Origin: an uncultured Dehalococcoidia bacterium
GTDB lineage: Bacteria > Chloroflexota > Dehalococcoidia > Lucifugimonadales > UBA3495
Direction of reading: 5' to 3'
NCBI GenBank assembly: GCA_951813535.1
Contig: OX638345.1
Span: 1,315,029 to 1,379,028, forward strand
DNA length: 64,000 bases
This document shows, one piece after another, positions 8,974-17,187 of the stretch; within the stretch, counting starts at the first letter, position 1; every line of letters starts with the position of its first letter. The notes under the pieces were generated by a model. The model was not told the origin of the DNA. It made no database searches and worked only from the letters and a program-made list of their open reading frames with translations. The position numbers and the translations under genes are program-made.

Positions 8974-9792
8974 TTGACCAACGACCAGCACCTCTCGATT
9001 TCGGAAGCGATCAGTAGGTTTGTAGAACACCTAAAAGATAGCAAGCAGGCATTGCAGGGCCAGCAGGAATTGTTGCGTTTCCAGGCCAGGATAGGCAAGG
9101 AAAAAACGATGGCAACGCTCCACGCTATAGAGGTCGGCGAATACGCCAAGTGGACCACGGAGAACGTGGAAGATGCCTCCCTGAGGCTGGATCCGGTGAA
9201 GAAATTCCTGACGTTTGCCAACAAGCGCGGCTGGACAGAAATCAGCCTGGCACGGTACGCCGCGGCGCCCCGGCGCAACCGGCGGCGGTTCGCAGCCGGG
9301 GAGGCAGGATCGCGGGCGGCCGGCACCCCCAGCGCGCGTCTCAGCGAGGAGCGTCATATCGAGCTGCAGGCTGAATTGCAACGCCTGCGGGAAGAGGTTC
9401 CGCACATACGCGACGCGATCCGGCTGGCTCGAAGCGATGGCGACGTGCGGGAAAATGCCCCATTGGATGCAGCCCGGGAGCAGCAGCAGCTGACGGAGCG
9501 GCGCATCCGGCAACTGGAGAACGACCTGGCCAACGTGGAAATCGTGGACGCGGCCAACGCCGACACGGAAAAAGTGAGCATTGGGTCGCGGGTGACGCTC
9601 CACGAAATGGCGTCGAAGCAACAGCGGGTGTTCACCCTGGTGGACGTGCGCGAGGCGGACGTCTCGGCAGGGAAGATATCCACCGTGTCGCCGATCGGGC
9701 AGGCCCTGATGGGACGGAGCGCGGGCGAGGAAGTGACGATTGCGACGCCCCGGGGTGCGGTGGAGTACCGGATCGAGGGAATTGGCGGATAG
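8974..9792 (+). CDS. GreA-type transcription elongation factor fused to an N-terminal helical domain
   Basis: 272 residues. Residues about 118-270 are GreA-like: a long coiled coil (ERHIELQAELQRLREEVPHI, then RQLENDLANVEIVD) with acidic tip residues near DGDVRENAPLDAA, followed by the FKBP-like domain (VSIGSRVTLHEM, ISTVSPIGQALMGRSAGEEV, TPRGAVEYRIEGI). GreA releases backtracked RNA polymerase by stimulating transcript cleavage. Residues 1-95 are a separate helical domain (ISEAISRFVEHLKDSKQ, then a helix ending KKFLTFANKRGW) that resembles the SAM-like core-binding domain of tyrosine recombinases. A basic, Arg-rich linker joins them. Normal GreA is about 158 residues. Start is TTG at 8974 with GGAGGGA upstream; no ATG fits. 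Confidence 0.82.
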   Translation: MTNDQHLSISEAISRFVEHLKDSKQALQGQQELLRFQARIGKEKTMATLHAIEVGEYAKWTTENVEDASLRLDPVKKFLTFANKRGWTEISLARYAAAPRRNRRRFAAGEAGSRAAGTPSARLSEERHIELQAELQRLREEVPHIRDAIRLARSDGDVRENAPLDAAREQQQLTERRIRQLENDLANVEIVDAANADTEKVSIGSRVTLHEMASKQQRVFTLVDVREADVSAGKISTVSPIGQALMGRSAGEEVTIATPRGAVEYRIEGIGG

Positions 9793-9818
9793 CGCCTGCC
9801 GGGTTTTGAATCAGGCAA

Positions 9819-9852
9819 CGAATGGGGCGGGTTGCACAACCCGCCCCATTCG
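9819..9852. terminator. Bidirectional terminator between convergent genes
   Basis: A 15-bp stem, CGAATGGGGCGGGTT pairing with its complement, around GCAC, located 26 bases after the GreA-fusion stop and immediately before the peroxiredoxin stop. T-rich stretches are short on both sides. It contains the GGGGCG core of the palindrome family. Confidence 0.7.
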
Positions 9853-9854
9853 AT

Positions 9855-10322
9855 TTAGCCGTTGATGTCAGTCACGGCCTGCAGGATTGTTTCCGGGTCC
9901 GGCAGCGTTCCCGGTTGGTAGGTCTCGCGATACCGGATCACGCCTTCCGGATCGACGATGATCACGGCCCGAGTCCCGGCTCCGCGCTCTTCGTTCCAAA
10001 GGTCGTATGCGGTGGTGGTCTGGCCCTTGGGATGCCAGTCGGATAGTTCGGGATAGGGCAGGCCACCCATGGTGGTCGTCCAGGCCCGGTGAGCGGCTAC
10101 GTGGTCACAACTGATGCCCAGCACCTGGGCATTCAACTCCTGGAACCGCGCGTTGAAACGGCGGAAGGAGGTGGCCTGGTCCGTTCAACCGCTGGTGAAA
10201 TCCAGGACGTGGAACGACAGCACCACGGTTTGGGCGCCGCGGTAGGTGCTCAGCGAAATGTCTCCGTCATTGGGAGACGGGAGAGTGAAATCCGGCGCGA
10301 TATCGCCGATTTGACCTGGCAT
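9855..10322 (-). CDS. Peroxiredoxin with predicted selenocysteine at residue 46 (in-frame UGA)
   Basis: AhpC/TSA-type peroxiredoxin, 155 residues including one in-frame UGA. It reduces peroxides with a peroxidatic Cys or Sec in a TxxC/U motif. Translation from the ATG at 10322 (GAGGAG upstream) gives MPGQIGDIAPDFTLPSP, then VVLSFHVLDFTSG, then UGA at 10185-10187, then TDQATSFRRFNARFQ and VLGISCDHVAAHRAW. The UGA replaces exactly the peroxidatic residue in Thr43-Ser-Gly-U46. The reading frame is intact on both sides, so a Sec readthrough is favoured over a pseudogene. A hairpin can be drawn directly after the UGA. No sel genes are in the window. The C-terminal half alone (from 10136) would lack the active site. 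Confidence 0.85.
10162..10187 (-). promoter_or_regulatory. Candidate bacterial SECIS hairpin after the UGA codon
   Basis: Counting from the base after UGA, bases 2-5 (CGGA) pair with 20-23 (UCCG) and 8-10 (AGG) pair with 17-19 (CCU), giving an apical loop 11-16 bases downstream. The distance fits bacterial SECIS elements, but the loop has no clear G/GU motif, so this needs a folding comparison with homologs. Confidence 0.45.
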
Positions 10323-10788
10323 CTAGCTTCTCCTCGATTGAGCCGGGCGAGCGTCGGCATGCGGCGGCCGGCCCTCCGGCGGGGTTGGCAGGGATTATAC
10401 CGCACGCCGGGATTGACCGGCACTGGTGCATGTCGCCGGCCCCGCAGCCCAGGGCAATCGCGTCCAAATCGGTGGTGTTGGCGGTTTTGGAGCTATGGCG
10501 CATCGCATTCGCCGGCGGTGAATTTTACCGGGATAAACAGGATGAACGGGATGGACAGGATACGGTTTCGGTCGATCGGGCAAATCAAATTTCGGCCGTT
10601 TGGCGGGTTTCCAGGGCGCGGGGGCGCGGGGAAGAACGGCACGTTATCAAATCAGGAGATTTAGTCCGCTCCTGATTGTCGACTATGCTGAAGACGCGAT
10701 TGCCCGGCCTCGCAGCCCGCCCGGTCGAGGCTCGCGGTGGCCACATGCTATACTCCGCGACGCTGCGGCAGGCGGCCGGGACGCTGGT
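10323..10788. other. Intergenic region with 9-bp tandem repeats and a hairpin
   Basis: No gene is supported here. At 10531-10561 there are imperfect 9-base repeats of GGATNNACA type (GGATAAACA, GGATGAACG, GGATGGACA, GGATA). At 10650-10677 AATCAGGAG pairs with CTCCTGATT around a 10-base loop. An extended -10, TGCTATACT, at 10746-10754 probably drives the nuclease gene that follows. Confidence 0.6.
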
Positions 10789-11802
10789 TTGGAAGTGGTA
10801 TTTGACCGGGGAGTGTATCTCCCGCAGATGGGACTGTGGCTTGATGCTCTGCGCAAGCAGGACACTTCGGTCATCTCCCATGCCCACTCGGATCACACAG
10901 CGAGGCATCGTCGTCCCGTGCTCACGCCGGCAACCAGGCTGTTGCTGGGTGATTACCTGAAGCGATCCGATCCGGTGGAGCTGGACTTCGGCCAGACTCT
11001 GGATTTTCCGGACTGCGCAGTCACCCTCTATCCCGCTGGCCATTGCCTGGGATCGGCTCAGACCCTGGTGGAGAGCAAGGTGAGCGGAGAACGGGTGCTG
11101 TACACGGGCGATCTGCGGGTTCAGCCATCGCCGATCAACGAAGGTCATCAGCAGGTACCCTGCGACATTCTGGTGATCGAAAGCACCTATGGCCGCCCTG
11201 ACTACGTCTTCCCGCCCCAGGAGGAGGCGATAGGCACGGCGATGCGCGTGGTGGCCCAATGGCTCGACCAGGGAGCGCTGCCGGTGGTGATGGGCTGGAG
11301 ATTGGGCAAGGCGCAGGAAGCGCTGTATCACCTGCTCGCGGCCGGCTTTCGGGTGGCATGTGAGGAGAGCGTGTACGAGACCGTGCGGAAGTACGAGGCG
11401 GCCGGCGTGAATTTCCCGGGCGAATATCGCGCCTGTGATGGGCAGTTCCGGGAGGGTGAGGTGCTCCTCTTCCCGCCGGGCAAGAAATCGCGGGAAATGG
11501 TCAATCTGATCAAGCCGGAACGCCGGCCCGTTCGGTATCTGGAGCTAACGGGTTGGGCGGCGGGGGCCGGGGTCAAGCCGTGGGGTCGAGGCCGACCCGG
11601 CGACGCCAGCCTCCCGTACAGCGATCACGCTGACTTCAACGACCTGGTTGCATACGTGGACGCGGTGCGCCCCAGGCAGGTGTACACCGTGTTCGGGTTC
11701 CCGGACCTGGCGGATCACCTGCGCCGGAAGGGCTACTCTGCGATCCACCTGGGCAAGAACGCCACGGAAGCGGACCGCGCTTTCCAGATGCCGCTGCTCT
11801 AG
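10789..11802 (+). CDS. Metallo-beta-lactamase fold beta-CASP nuclease
   Basis: 337 residues. The metal-binding signature SHAHSDHTARH lies near residue 28, followed by YPAGHCLGSAQ, YTGDLRVQPSP and IESTYG, all characteristic of the mRNA 3'-end-processing/CPSF-like exonuclease group (often annotated as DNA-ligase-associated exonuclease). The C-terminal LPYSDHADFNDLVAYV supplies the late His ligand. Such proteins process RNA or single-stranded DNA ends; no ligase is adjacent. I place the start at TTG 10789 because coding character begins there and a TGCTATACT promoter element at 10746-10754 excludes an earlier start; GTG at 10795 is an alternative. Confidence 0.78.
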   Translation: MEVVFDRGVYLPQMGLWLDALRKQDTSVISHAHSDHTARHRRPVLTPATRLLLGDYLKRSDPVELDFGQTLDFPDCAVTLYPAGHCLGSAQTLVESKVSGERVLYTGDLRVQPSPINEGHQQVPCDILVIESTYGRPDYVFPPQEEAIGTAMRVVAQWLDQGALPVVMGWRLGKAQEALYHLLAAGFRVACEESVYETVRKYEAAGVNFPGEYRACDGQFREGEVLLFPPGKKSREMVNLIKPERRPVRYLELTGWAAGAGVKPWGRGRPGDASLPYSDHADFNDLVAYVDAVRPRQVYTVFGFPDLADHLRRKGYSAIHLGKNATEADRAFQMPLL

Positions 11803-11839
11803 CCCGCATGTACGGGGCGATGCGACCCCGGCGGCCGGG

Positions 11840-13027
11840 CTACTCGCCCGGTCCGCGGAGCAGGTCGAGGTACTTGTAGCCGGAGCCGGTGTTCAGCAGC
11901 ACCACTTCCTCGTCGGCTCCGATGCTGCCGTCGGCCAGGAGTCGCTGGAGACCCACCAGCGTCGCCGCGCCCTCGGGACAGGCGATGACTCCCTCCGTGG
12001 CGGCCAGCGTGTACATGGCCTCGATCATGTCGTCGTCACTGACGGCCAGGGCGGCGCCGCCCGTTTCGCGCAATGCCTGAAGGATCAGGTAGTCGGCGAA
12101 GGGGCCGGGTACCCGGAGGCCATCGGCCTTGGTGGTGGCGTTGGGCCACGAGTCGGCAGTGTCGGTGCCGTCGTTCCAGGCCTTGACGATAGGTTGGCAA
12201 CCGTCGGCCTGCACGGCGTAGAACCGGGGTAGTTTGCCCTCGATCCAGCCCAGTTCCAGCAACTCCTGGAATCCCTTGTGCATGCCGATGATGCCGGTGC
12301 CGCCGCCGGTGGGATAGACGATGGCGTCGGGCATCCGCCAGCCCAGCTGGTGGGCGATTTCCAGGCCCATGGTCTTCTTGCCTTCGGCGCGGCACGGTTC
12401 CTTGAGGGTCGACAGGTCGAACAGGCCCTGCTCGGCGGCCACCGAAACGGCGATGCGGCCGGCGTCGCTGATCAGCCCGTCTACGAGGTTGAGCTCGGAG
12501 CCGGCGACAATGGATTCTTTCTTGTTGGACGATGGAGCGTCCTGGGGCATGAAAACCTTTACGGGCGTTCCGGCGCGGGCGCAGTAGGCGGCGGCCGCTC
12601 CGGCTGCGTTGCCCGCCGATGGCATGGTGAACCCGCGTGCCCCGACCTCGACGGCCTTGGACACTGCGGCGGCGATGCCGCGGGCCTTGAACGTTCCGGT
12701 GGGATTCAGGCCCTCCTCCTTGATCAGCAGGCGACGCACGCCGACCTGTCGGGCCAGCGTGGCGGCATCCAAGAGCGGAGTGCCGCCTTCACCGAGGGTG
12801 ATGATTTCGTCGGGGTCGGTTACCGGCAGGAGTTCGTTGTATCGCCACATATTGGCCGGCCGACCATCGAAAACCGAGCGCTGCACCTCGCGTCGCAGGC
12901 GGGGCAGGTCATAGCGAACGAACAGGACTTTGCCGCAGCATTCGCTGATGGTGGCGAGCCCGTCGTATGGATATTCTTTGCCGCAGATGGTGCACTCGAG
13001 GTGGTCAATGTAACTGAAGGAGGTCAT
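11840..13027 (-). CDS. thrC: Threonine synthase
   Basis: 395-residue PLP enzyme that converts O-phosphohomoserine to threonine. The PLP lysine lies in GLNPTGTFKARG; the phosphate-binding glycines in the PSAGNAAGAAAAYCAR segment; PTGGGTGIIGMHKGF and the C-terminal GVIACPEGAATLVGL and LLNTGSGYKYLDLL are typical. An N-terminal Cys pair set (CTICGKEYP and ECCGK) forms the small zinc-like ribbon found in this branch of threonine synthases. Starts at 13027 just four bases after the stop of the NYN-domain gene, so the two are probably co-transcribed. No other threonine-pathway gene is adjacent. Cysteate synthase is a related alternative but less likely. Confidence 0.9.
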   Translation of the reverse strand: MTSFSYIDHLECTICGKEYPYDGLATISECCGKVLFVRYDLPRLRREVQRSVFDGRPANMWRYNELLPVTDPDEIITLGEGGTPLLDAATLARQVGVRRLLIKEEGLNPTGTFKARGIAAAVSKAVEVGARGFTMPSAGNAAGAAAAYCARAGTPVKVFMPQDAPSSNKKESIVAGSELNLVDGLISDAGRIAVSVAAEQGLFDLSTLKEPCRAEGKKTMGLEIAHQLGWRMPDAIVYPTGGGTGIIGMHKGFQELLELGWIEGKLPRFYAVQADGCQPIVKAWNDGTDTADSWPNATTKADGLRVPGPFADYLILQALRETGGAALAVSDDDMIEAMYTLAATEGVIACPEGAATLVGLQRLLADGSIGADEEVVLLNTGSGYKYLDLLRGPGE

Positions 13028-13031
13028 CCGT

Positions 13032-13907
13032 TTACTCCGGGATGTGATAGTGCTGATCTCCGATGGACGAGACCACCGGGTTGGAGATAGCTGGCCGGTT
13101 CAATCCCAGCGCCTCGCGAACCGTTTCATGGGTGCGGACCAGTCTCACCGCCGAGGTAGGGTACTGGGGGTTGTTGGGGTTGGGGACATCGTGCCGCTCA
13201 ATGATACCTTCGTATAGCCAATCTTCCACCAGCCGACGGCATTCGAATTCGTTCCAGGCGATCCCCCAGTCGAGCATCCATTGGTTGCACAGCATACTGT
13301 ATCCCACAAAGTTCATGCGGGATTCCAGCTTGCTCATTTCGCGTGCGAAGACGTGGATCACATCCTGGGCCGCTTCCGCCTGTTCCTCGGGGGTCGGCAG
13401 TTGAATATCCACGTCGCCGTGCTCGGATAACTGGAACCCCAGCTCGGCTTCCAACGGGAACAAGGGGGCGACTGCGAGCATATCACGGGCAACGGACTGG
13501 CTGAAGGCGCACAGAATCACCCGGCGGCCCATGCCACGGGCGCGGTCTACCAACACCTGGTAGTCGGAATCTCCCGAGCCAAGAATAACCACGCTGCAGT
13601 CTTCGCGGTCGCGGAGCCAGTCGTAAACTTCCAGCAGGATGGAAGGGTCGCTGCGGTCTTTGCCGGCCATGGTCCTGGGTGCATGGTAAAGAGTCATGCC
13701 GGCTTGGGTGAACGCGGTACCGTCATCGGGCCTGAGGCTCCAGTCTCCAAATGCCTTGCCGCCCAATACGTCTCCAAATACCTGTCCCACATTAGTCATC
13801 GCTTCGTACAATGCTTGAGGAGTTATGATCTTCTGATAGAGCTGAGCCCCGCGACGTATGTTTTCCCAATCAATCGCGATTAATACTCCTTGAGACGATT
13901 CTTCCAA
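13032..13907 (-). CDS. NYN-domain (PIN-like, LabA/DUF88) protein
   Basis: About 291 residues. The N-terminal half is an NYN ribonuclease-like domain: GVLIAIDWENIRRG near residue 10, LLEVYDWLRDREDCSVVILGSGDSDY and VLVDRARGMGRRVILCAFS, giving the conserved Asp residues of the PIN-like active site. The C-terminal half (about 175-291) is a winged-helix-like region (YSMLCNQWMLDWG, RRLVEDWLYEGIIERHDVPN). I prefer the TTG at 13907, which has GGAGGTG seven bases upstream; an in-frame ATG at 13931 lies almost on top of the predicted transcription start. It precedes thrC by four bases. The RNA target is unknown. Confidence 0.75.
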   Translation of the reverse strand: MEESSQGVLIAIDWENIRRGAQLYQKIITPQALYEAMTNVGQVFGDVLGGKAFGDWSLRPDDGTAFTQAGMTLYHAPRTMAGKDRSDPSILLEVYDWLRDREDCSVVILGSGDSDYQVLVDRARGMGRRVILCAFSQSVARDMLAVAPLFPLEAELGFQLSEHGDVDIQLPTPEEQAEAAQDVIHVFAREMSKLESRMNFVGYSMLCNQWMLDWGIAWNEFECRRLVEDWLYEGIIERHDVPNPNNPQYPTSAVRLVRTHETVREALGLNRPAISNPVVSSIGDQHYHIPE

Positions 13908-13938
13908 CTGGACACCTCCATGTGAAGTCATTGGCCGG

Positions 13939-13944
13939 ATTATA
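13939..13944 (-). promoter_or_regulatory. -10 element (TATAAT) of the NYN-thrC operon
   Basis: TATAAT on the minus strand, 32 bases upstream of the preferred TTG start. Just upstream is the inverted repeat CACAC-AAGC-GTGTG (near 13950-13964), which could be an operator. No consensus -35 is seen. Confidence 0.5.
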
Positions 13945-13964
13945 TATATCACACGCTTGTGTGC

Positions 13965-14348
13965 GAGTGATGGTCGGTTGGCCTAATTGGCCGGAAAGGG
14001 TTCATTAATCTGCGCAGACAGTTGTTCAGACAACGAGGTGAAGGTGAAGGTGACGGTCATTATTCAAGACGTATTGGCCGCGCGGGCCGAGGATTGCGGT
14101 TGCATGGGTGCATCCATCCTCGCCGCGATGAGTCCTCGTGAACTCTCAGGAATTCTCAGCATGGCTGCCGGGACCGCCGTGCGGGGCACGGGAGTTTTGA
14201 GCGGCGCAACCACGTGGCGCCGCGGCGGATATGGCGTCGACGTAGATCATACATAAACATAGGCATCAGGGGTTAGGTCTATCTGGAATCGTAGGCATTA
14301 TAGCGGAATCGTGCCCCGGCGTAATCCGGTGACACCTCGTGCTAAAAT
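13965..14348 (+). promoter_or_regulatory. Intergenic stretch ending in the enoyl-CoA hydratase promoter
   Basis: Nothing recognisable from about 13965 to 14339; an open frame at 13987-14256 has no ribosome site or domain. At 14340-14348 the sequence TGCTAAAAT is an extended -10, 32 bases before the ATG of the enoyl-CoA hydratase gene. Confidence 0.5.
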
Positions 14349-14380
14349 TAATCACCCATGCCATCGGAGGACACGATTTA

Positions 14381-15205
14381 ATGCCCGACTATGAACTGAT
14401 ACTCTACGACGCGGACCTGGACAGCAGCATCACGCGAATCACGCTGAACCGGCCGGACCGGCTGAATGCTCTCAACGATCAAATGCAGGTGGAGATTGCC
14501 GACGCCGTAGCCAGGGCGGACGCCGACCCGGACACTCGAGTGGTGATCATCACCGGCGCCGGCCGGGCGTTTTGCGCCGGCGGCGACATGAACCAACTTG
14601 GCGGTTCGGCCAACGGAAGCGGCAGCGGGTGGACATCGGGCAACGCGGACCAGGTGCGGCGCAGCTTCAAGCTGGCGCAGGACATGATCCTGGGAGTGCA
14701 GCAGTGCGAAAAGCCCGTGATTGCCATGGTGAACGGAGTGGCCACCGGAGCCGGCCTGGACCTGGCATGCGCTTGCGACATCCGCACCGGCACCGCGCGG
14801 TCGAGGTTCATGTCAGCGTACGTTCGGATCGGACTGTTCCCCGGATTTGGTGGCACCTGGCTGTACCCGCGGACGCTGGGCAGCCTGGGTCGAGCGGCGG
14901 AAATGCTGTTCACGGGCGACTTCCTCGAGGCCGAGGAAGCGCACCGCCTCGGGTTCCTGAACCGGCTGGTCGAAGAGGACGAACTGGAAGAAACCACGAT
15001 GGAACTGGCCCGGAAGATCGCCGCCGGACCGCCCATCGCTATCCGGCTTTCAAAGCTCATGCTGTACAAAGGGCTGGAGTTCGACCTGGAAACTGCAATG
15101 AAAATGGCGGCCGCCGGCGAGACGATCACGCTCACTTCGCAGGACCACGTTGAAGGGGTGGCGGCGTTCAGGCAGAAACGGTCCGCGGAATATCGCGACA
15201 GCTAA
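14381..15205 (+). CDS. Enoyl-CoA hydratase/isomerase (crotonase family)
   Basis: 274 residues. Crotonase fold with TLNRPDRLNALND at 21-33, the first oxyanion-hole segment GRAFCAGGDMNQLGG at 61-75 and the second GVATGAGLDLACACDIR near 126-142. The C-terminal EAHRLGFLNRLVEEDEL and an ACAD-like helix end (HVEGVAAFRQKR) are typical. Family members hydrate 2-enoyl-CoA or isomerise double bonds in fatty or aromatic acid breakdown. I chose the ATG at 14381 because GGAGGA lies 10 bases before it; an upstream frame to 14339 overlaps the promoter. It stands alone, with a terminator hairpin after it, so the precise substrate cannot be inferred. Confidence 0.9.
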   Translation: MPDYELILYDADLDSSITRITLNRPDRLNALNDQMQVEIADAVARADADPDTRVVIITGAGRAFCAGGDMNQLGGSANGSGSGWTSGNADQVRRSFKLAQDMILGVQQCEKPVIAMVNGVATGAGLDLACACDIRTGTARSRFMSAYVRIGLFPGFGGTWLYPRTLGSLGRAAEMLFTGDFLEAEEAHRLGFLNRLVEEDELEETTMELARKIAAGPPIAIRLSKLMLYKGLEFDLETAMKMAAAGETITLTSQDHVEGVAAFRQKRSAEYRDS

Positions 15206-15208
15206 GCC

Positions 15209-15231
15209 GGGGCGTCCGTTACGGACGCCCC
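15209..15231 (+). terminator. GC-rich hairpin after the enoyl-CoA hydratase gene
   Basis: GGGGCGTCCG pairs with CGGACGCCCC around TTA, four bases after the stop codon. The T-run is weak and seven bases away (ATTTT). Shares the GGGGCG core of the palindrome family; it also lies at the 3' end of the convergent VWA gene. Confidence 0.6.
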
Positions 15232-15264
15232 CGCGCATTTTCCCGGAGTGATAGCCGTGCCGCG

Positions 15265-17085
15265 TCAGCGGCGGCAGGATGGCTCGAAGTGCCGGTTGGC
15301 CTCGACGACCAGGCGGCGCAACTCCTGGTAGCTCCGGTTCTCTCCCAGGTCAGGCTCCACGCCGTCCAGCAACTCCGCCACGGAGTCGAGGTCGCTGCAC
15401 TGGGCCCAGAAGGACTCGCGCAGCAACTCCGCGAATTCAGCGGCGGCAGCGGTCTGGCGGAAATAGGGATCAGTGGCGGTCAGGTCGCCGGCAACGTCGT
15501 TTACCTCGATCGACGCTGAAAGCTCAGTGGGTTCCCAGGTCTGCGGGTCCAGCCAGCGAAGGTGCGCCTGGGCCACAACCGCATCCGCTGGAGGGTCGTC
15601 GTGCAGGCGCAGCTCGTACAGGGCGGACACGTCGCGCGCGAAGCCCACTTCACCAAAGTCCAGGGAGTCGTCGCGGAAGTCCTCGTCGGCGACGGCCCGG
15701 TTTTCGTAGCCGATCAGCCGGTATTTGCGGACGACTTTGGGGTTGAACTCAACCTGGATTCGGGCGTCGCGGGCGGTTTCGGTGAAAATACCGGCGACGC
15801 TTTCCTCGAGGAACCGCGACGCCGCCTCGCGGTTGGCGAGGTAGTGGTAGGTACCGTTGCCCCGGTTGGCCAGGACCTCCATCAGCACGTCGTTGTAGTT
15901 GCCCGTGATGCCCACACCGATGGTGGTCAGGGTCGCGTTGCGCTGTGCGTATTCGTCCACGATTTTGAGGATGGAGTCGGGTCCGGTGGATCCCACGTTG
16001 GCCACCCCGTCGGACAACAGCACCAGCCGCACCCTGCGTTCCTGGCGCATTTCGTCCGCAGCCAGATCGTAGGCGAGGGTCAGCCCAGCCTCAGCATAGG
16101 TGCTGCCGCCCGGCCGGAGCCGTCTGGCCGTGCCGGAAATGTCCCGCGCGTGGTCGTCGTCGGTGAAATCGCGGGCCACCCGAACCTGGTCGGCGTAGGT
16201 CACGATGGCCGCCCGGTCGCCGGGTATCATCTGCTGCGAGATTCCGTAAATCACCTCCTTGGCCAGGCCCAGGCGATTGTCTGACGCCATGGAGCCGGAA
16301 ACGTCCACCACGAATACCAGGGACACCGGGTCGCGGGCAGTCGTCGGCTCCGGGTTGCTCACTCCCACGCGCAACAGCGAGTATCCTTCGTCGCCAAAGG
16401 GCGCCGGGCCGGCGTCCAGGTGCAGACCCAGAGCGGTGTCGGCCGCGGAGTAGCCCTGGGGCAGGCTGTTGACATATTCCTCAACCCTTACCGAGTCGGG
16501 ATCAACCAGAAACCCGTCGCGGAGGTACTGCTTCAGGATTTCGTATGACGCGGTGTCGCCATCCAGGGCAAAGGTAGATAACGCGTCCTCGTCGGCGTCG
16601 ATGAACGGGTTGACGCCGTAGTGTTCGTAGTAGGTCAGCGGATAGGCGCCGTCGTTGGGATTGTCGGTGCCGCCCGATTCCGGCGGGACGACCGGGCCGC
16701 CCTGCTGCTGGACCGGGCCGTGTGATGCGGCCATTTCCTGAGTGCCCGGAGCTCCTGCCGGTCCGGCAGACCCGGTCTGCCCCGAGGCTGGAGATGGAGC
16801 TGATTGGCTGGTCGCCGCCGCGGCGGATGCCACTGGAGTGGGAACTGGGTTGGTGTTGCGAGACTCCTGAATTGTTACGGCTCGCGTTGCCTCGATGCGC
16901 TGGGCGGTGCTGGGAGTTCCCGCAGAGCCGGACGATCCCGGTGCTCCGGACGACGGCGCGGCGCCGGATTGCGCCCCCGGAGTTGCTGGTTGATCCGCAG
17001 AGCCGCCACAGGCAAGGCCAACAACGGACAGCAACAACAGCGCTGCGCCGGCAGCTGAAAATCGGATTCTTGATAGCGAATTCAT
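15265..17085 (-). CDS. VWA-domain lipoprotein (YfbK-like, DUF3520)
   Basis: 606 residues. A signal peptide with lipobox SVVGLAC at about 20-26 predicts an outer-leaflet lipoprotein. Residues 27-140 are low complexity, rich in Gly, Ser, Pro and Ala, probably a flexible stalk. Around residue 165 begins the YfbK-like region (YPLTYYEHYGVNPFIDADED), then the von Willebrand A domain with MIDAS motif VVDVSGSMASDN near 255, followed by a Thr/Asp-containing loop and the C-terminal DUF3520 part. ATG at 17085 follows GGAGAAACGGT. Role unknown; such proteins are often surface-exposed metal-ion-dependent adhesion or scaffold proteins. It converges on the enoyl-CoA hydratase gene. Confidence 0.88.
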   Translation of the reverse strand: MNSLSRIRFSAAGAALLLLSVVGLACGGSADQPATPGAQSGAAPSSGAPGSSGSAGTPSTAQRIEATRAVTIQESRNTNPVPTPVASAAAATSQSAPSPASGQTGSAGPAGAPGTQEMAASHGPVQQQGGPVVPPESGGTDNPNDGAYPLTYYEHYGVNPFIDADEDALSTFALDGDTASYEILKQYLRDGFLVDPDSVRVEEYVNSLPQGYSAADTALGLHLDAGPAPFGDEGYSLLRVGVSNPEPTTARDPVSLVFVVDVSGSMASDNRLGLAKEVIYGISQQMIPGDRAAIVTYADQVRVARDFTDDDHARDISGTARRLRPGGSTYAEAGLTLAYDLAADEMRQERRVRLVLLSDGVANVGSTGPDSILKIVDEYAQRNATLTTIGVGITGNYNDVLMEVLANRGNGTYHYLANREAASRFLEESVAGIFTETARDARIQVEFNPKVVRKYRLIGYENRAVADEDFRDDSLDFGEVGFARDVSALYELRLHDDPPADAVVAQAHLRWLDPQTWEPTELSASIEVNDVAGDLTATDPYFRQTAAAAEFAELLRESFWAQCSDLDSVAELLDGVEPDLGENRSYQELRRLVVEANRHFEPSCRR

Positions 17086-17169
17086 ACCGTTTCTCCAGTC
17101 GTTCCTTCAAATTCGCGATCGCTTGTGGCCTATTACGGCGGACGCGCCCCGGCGGATTGATAACGCCGG

Positions 17170-17178
17170 TGATACAAT
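17170..17178 (+). promoter_or_regulatory. Extended -10 of the ATP sulfurylase gene
   Basis: TGATACAAT ends nine bases before the ATG at 17188, so the transcript would be leaderless or nearly so. No ribosome site is present upstream of the ATG, which agrees. Confidence 0.5.
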
Positions 17179-17187
17179 GCCGACGCC

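Noticed and set aside
9855-10136. A 93-codon peroxiredoxin fragment or pseudogene
   Set aside because: Upstream frame is intact and conserved apart from one UGA at the catalytic position, which fits selenocysteine better than decay.
13987-14256. Plus-strand 89-codon open frame
   Set aside because: No ribosome site, no recognisable domain, and it covers the region just before the enoyl-CoA hydratase promoter.
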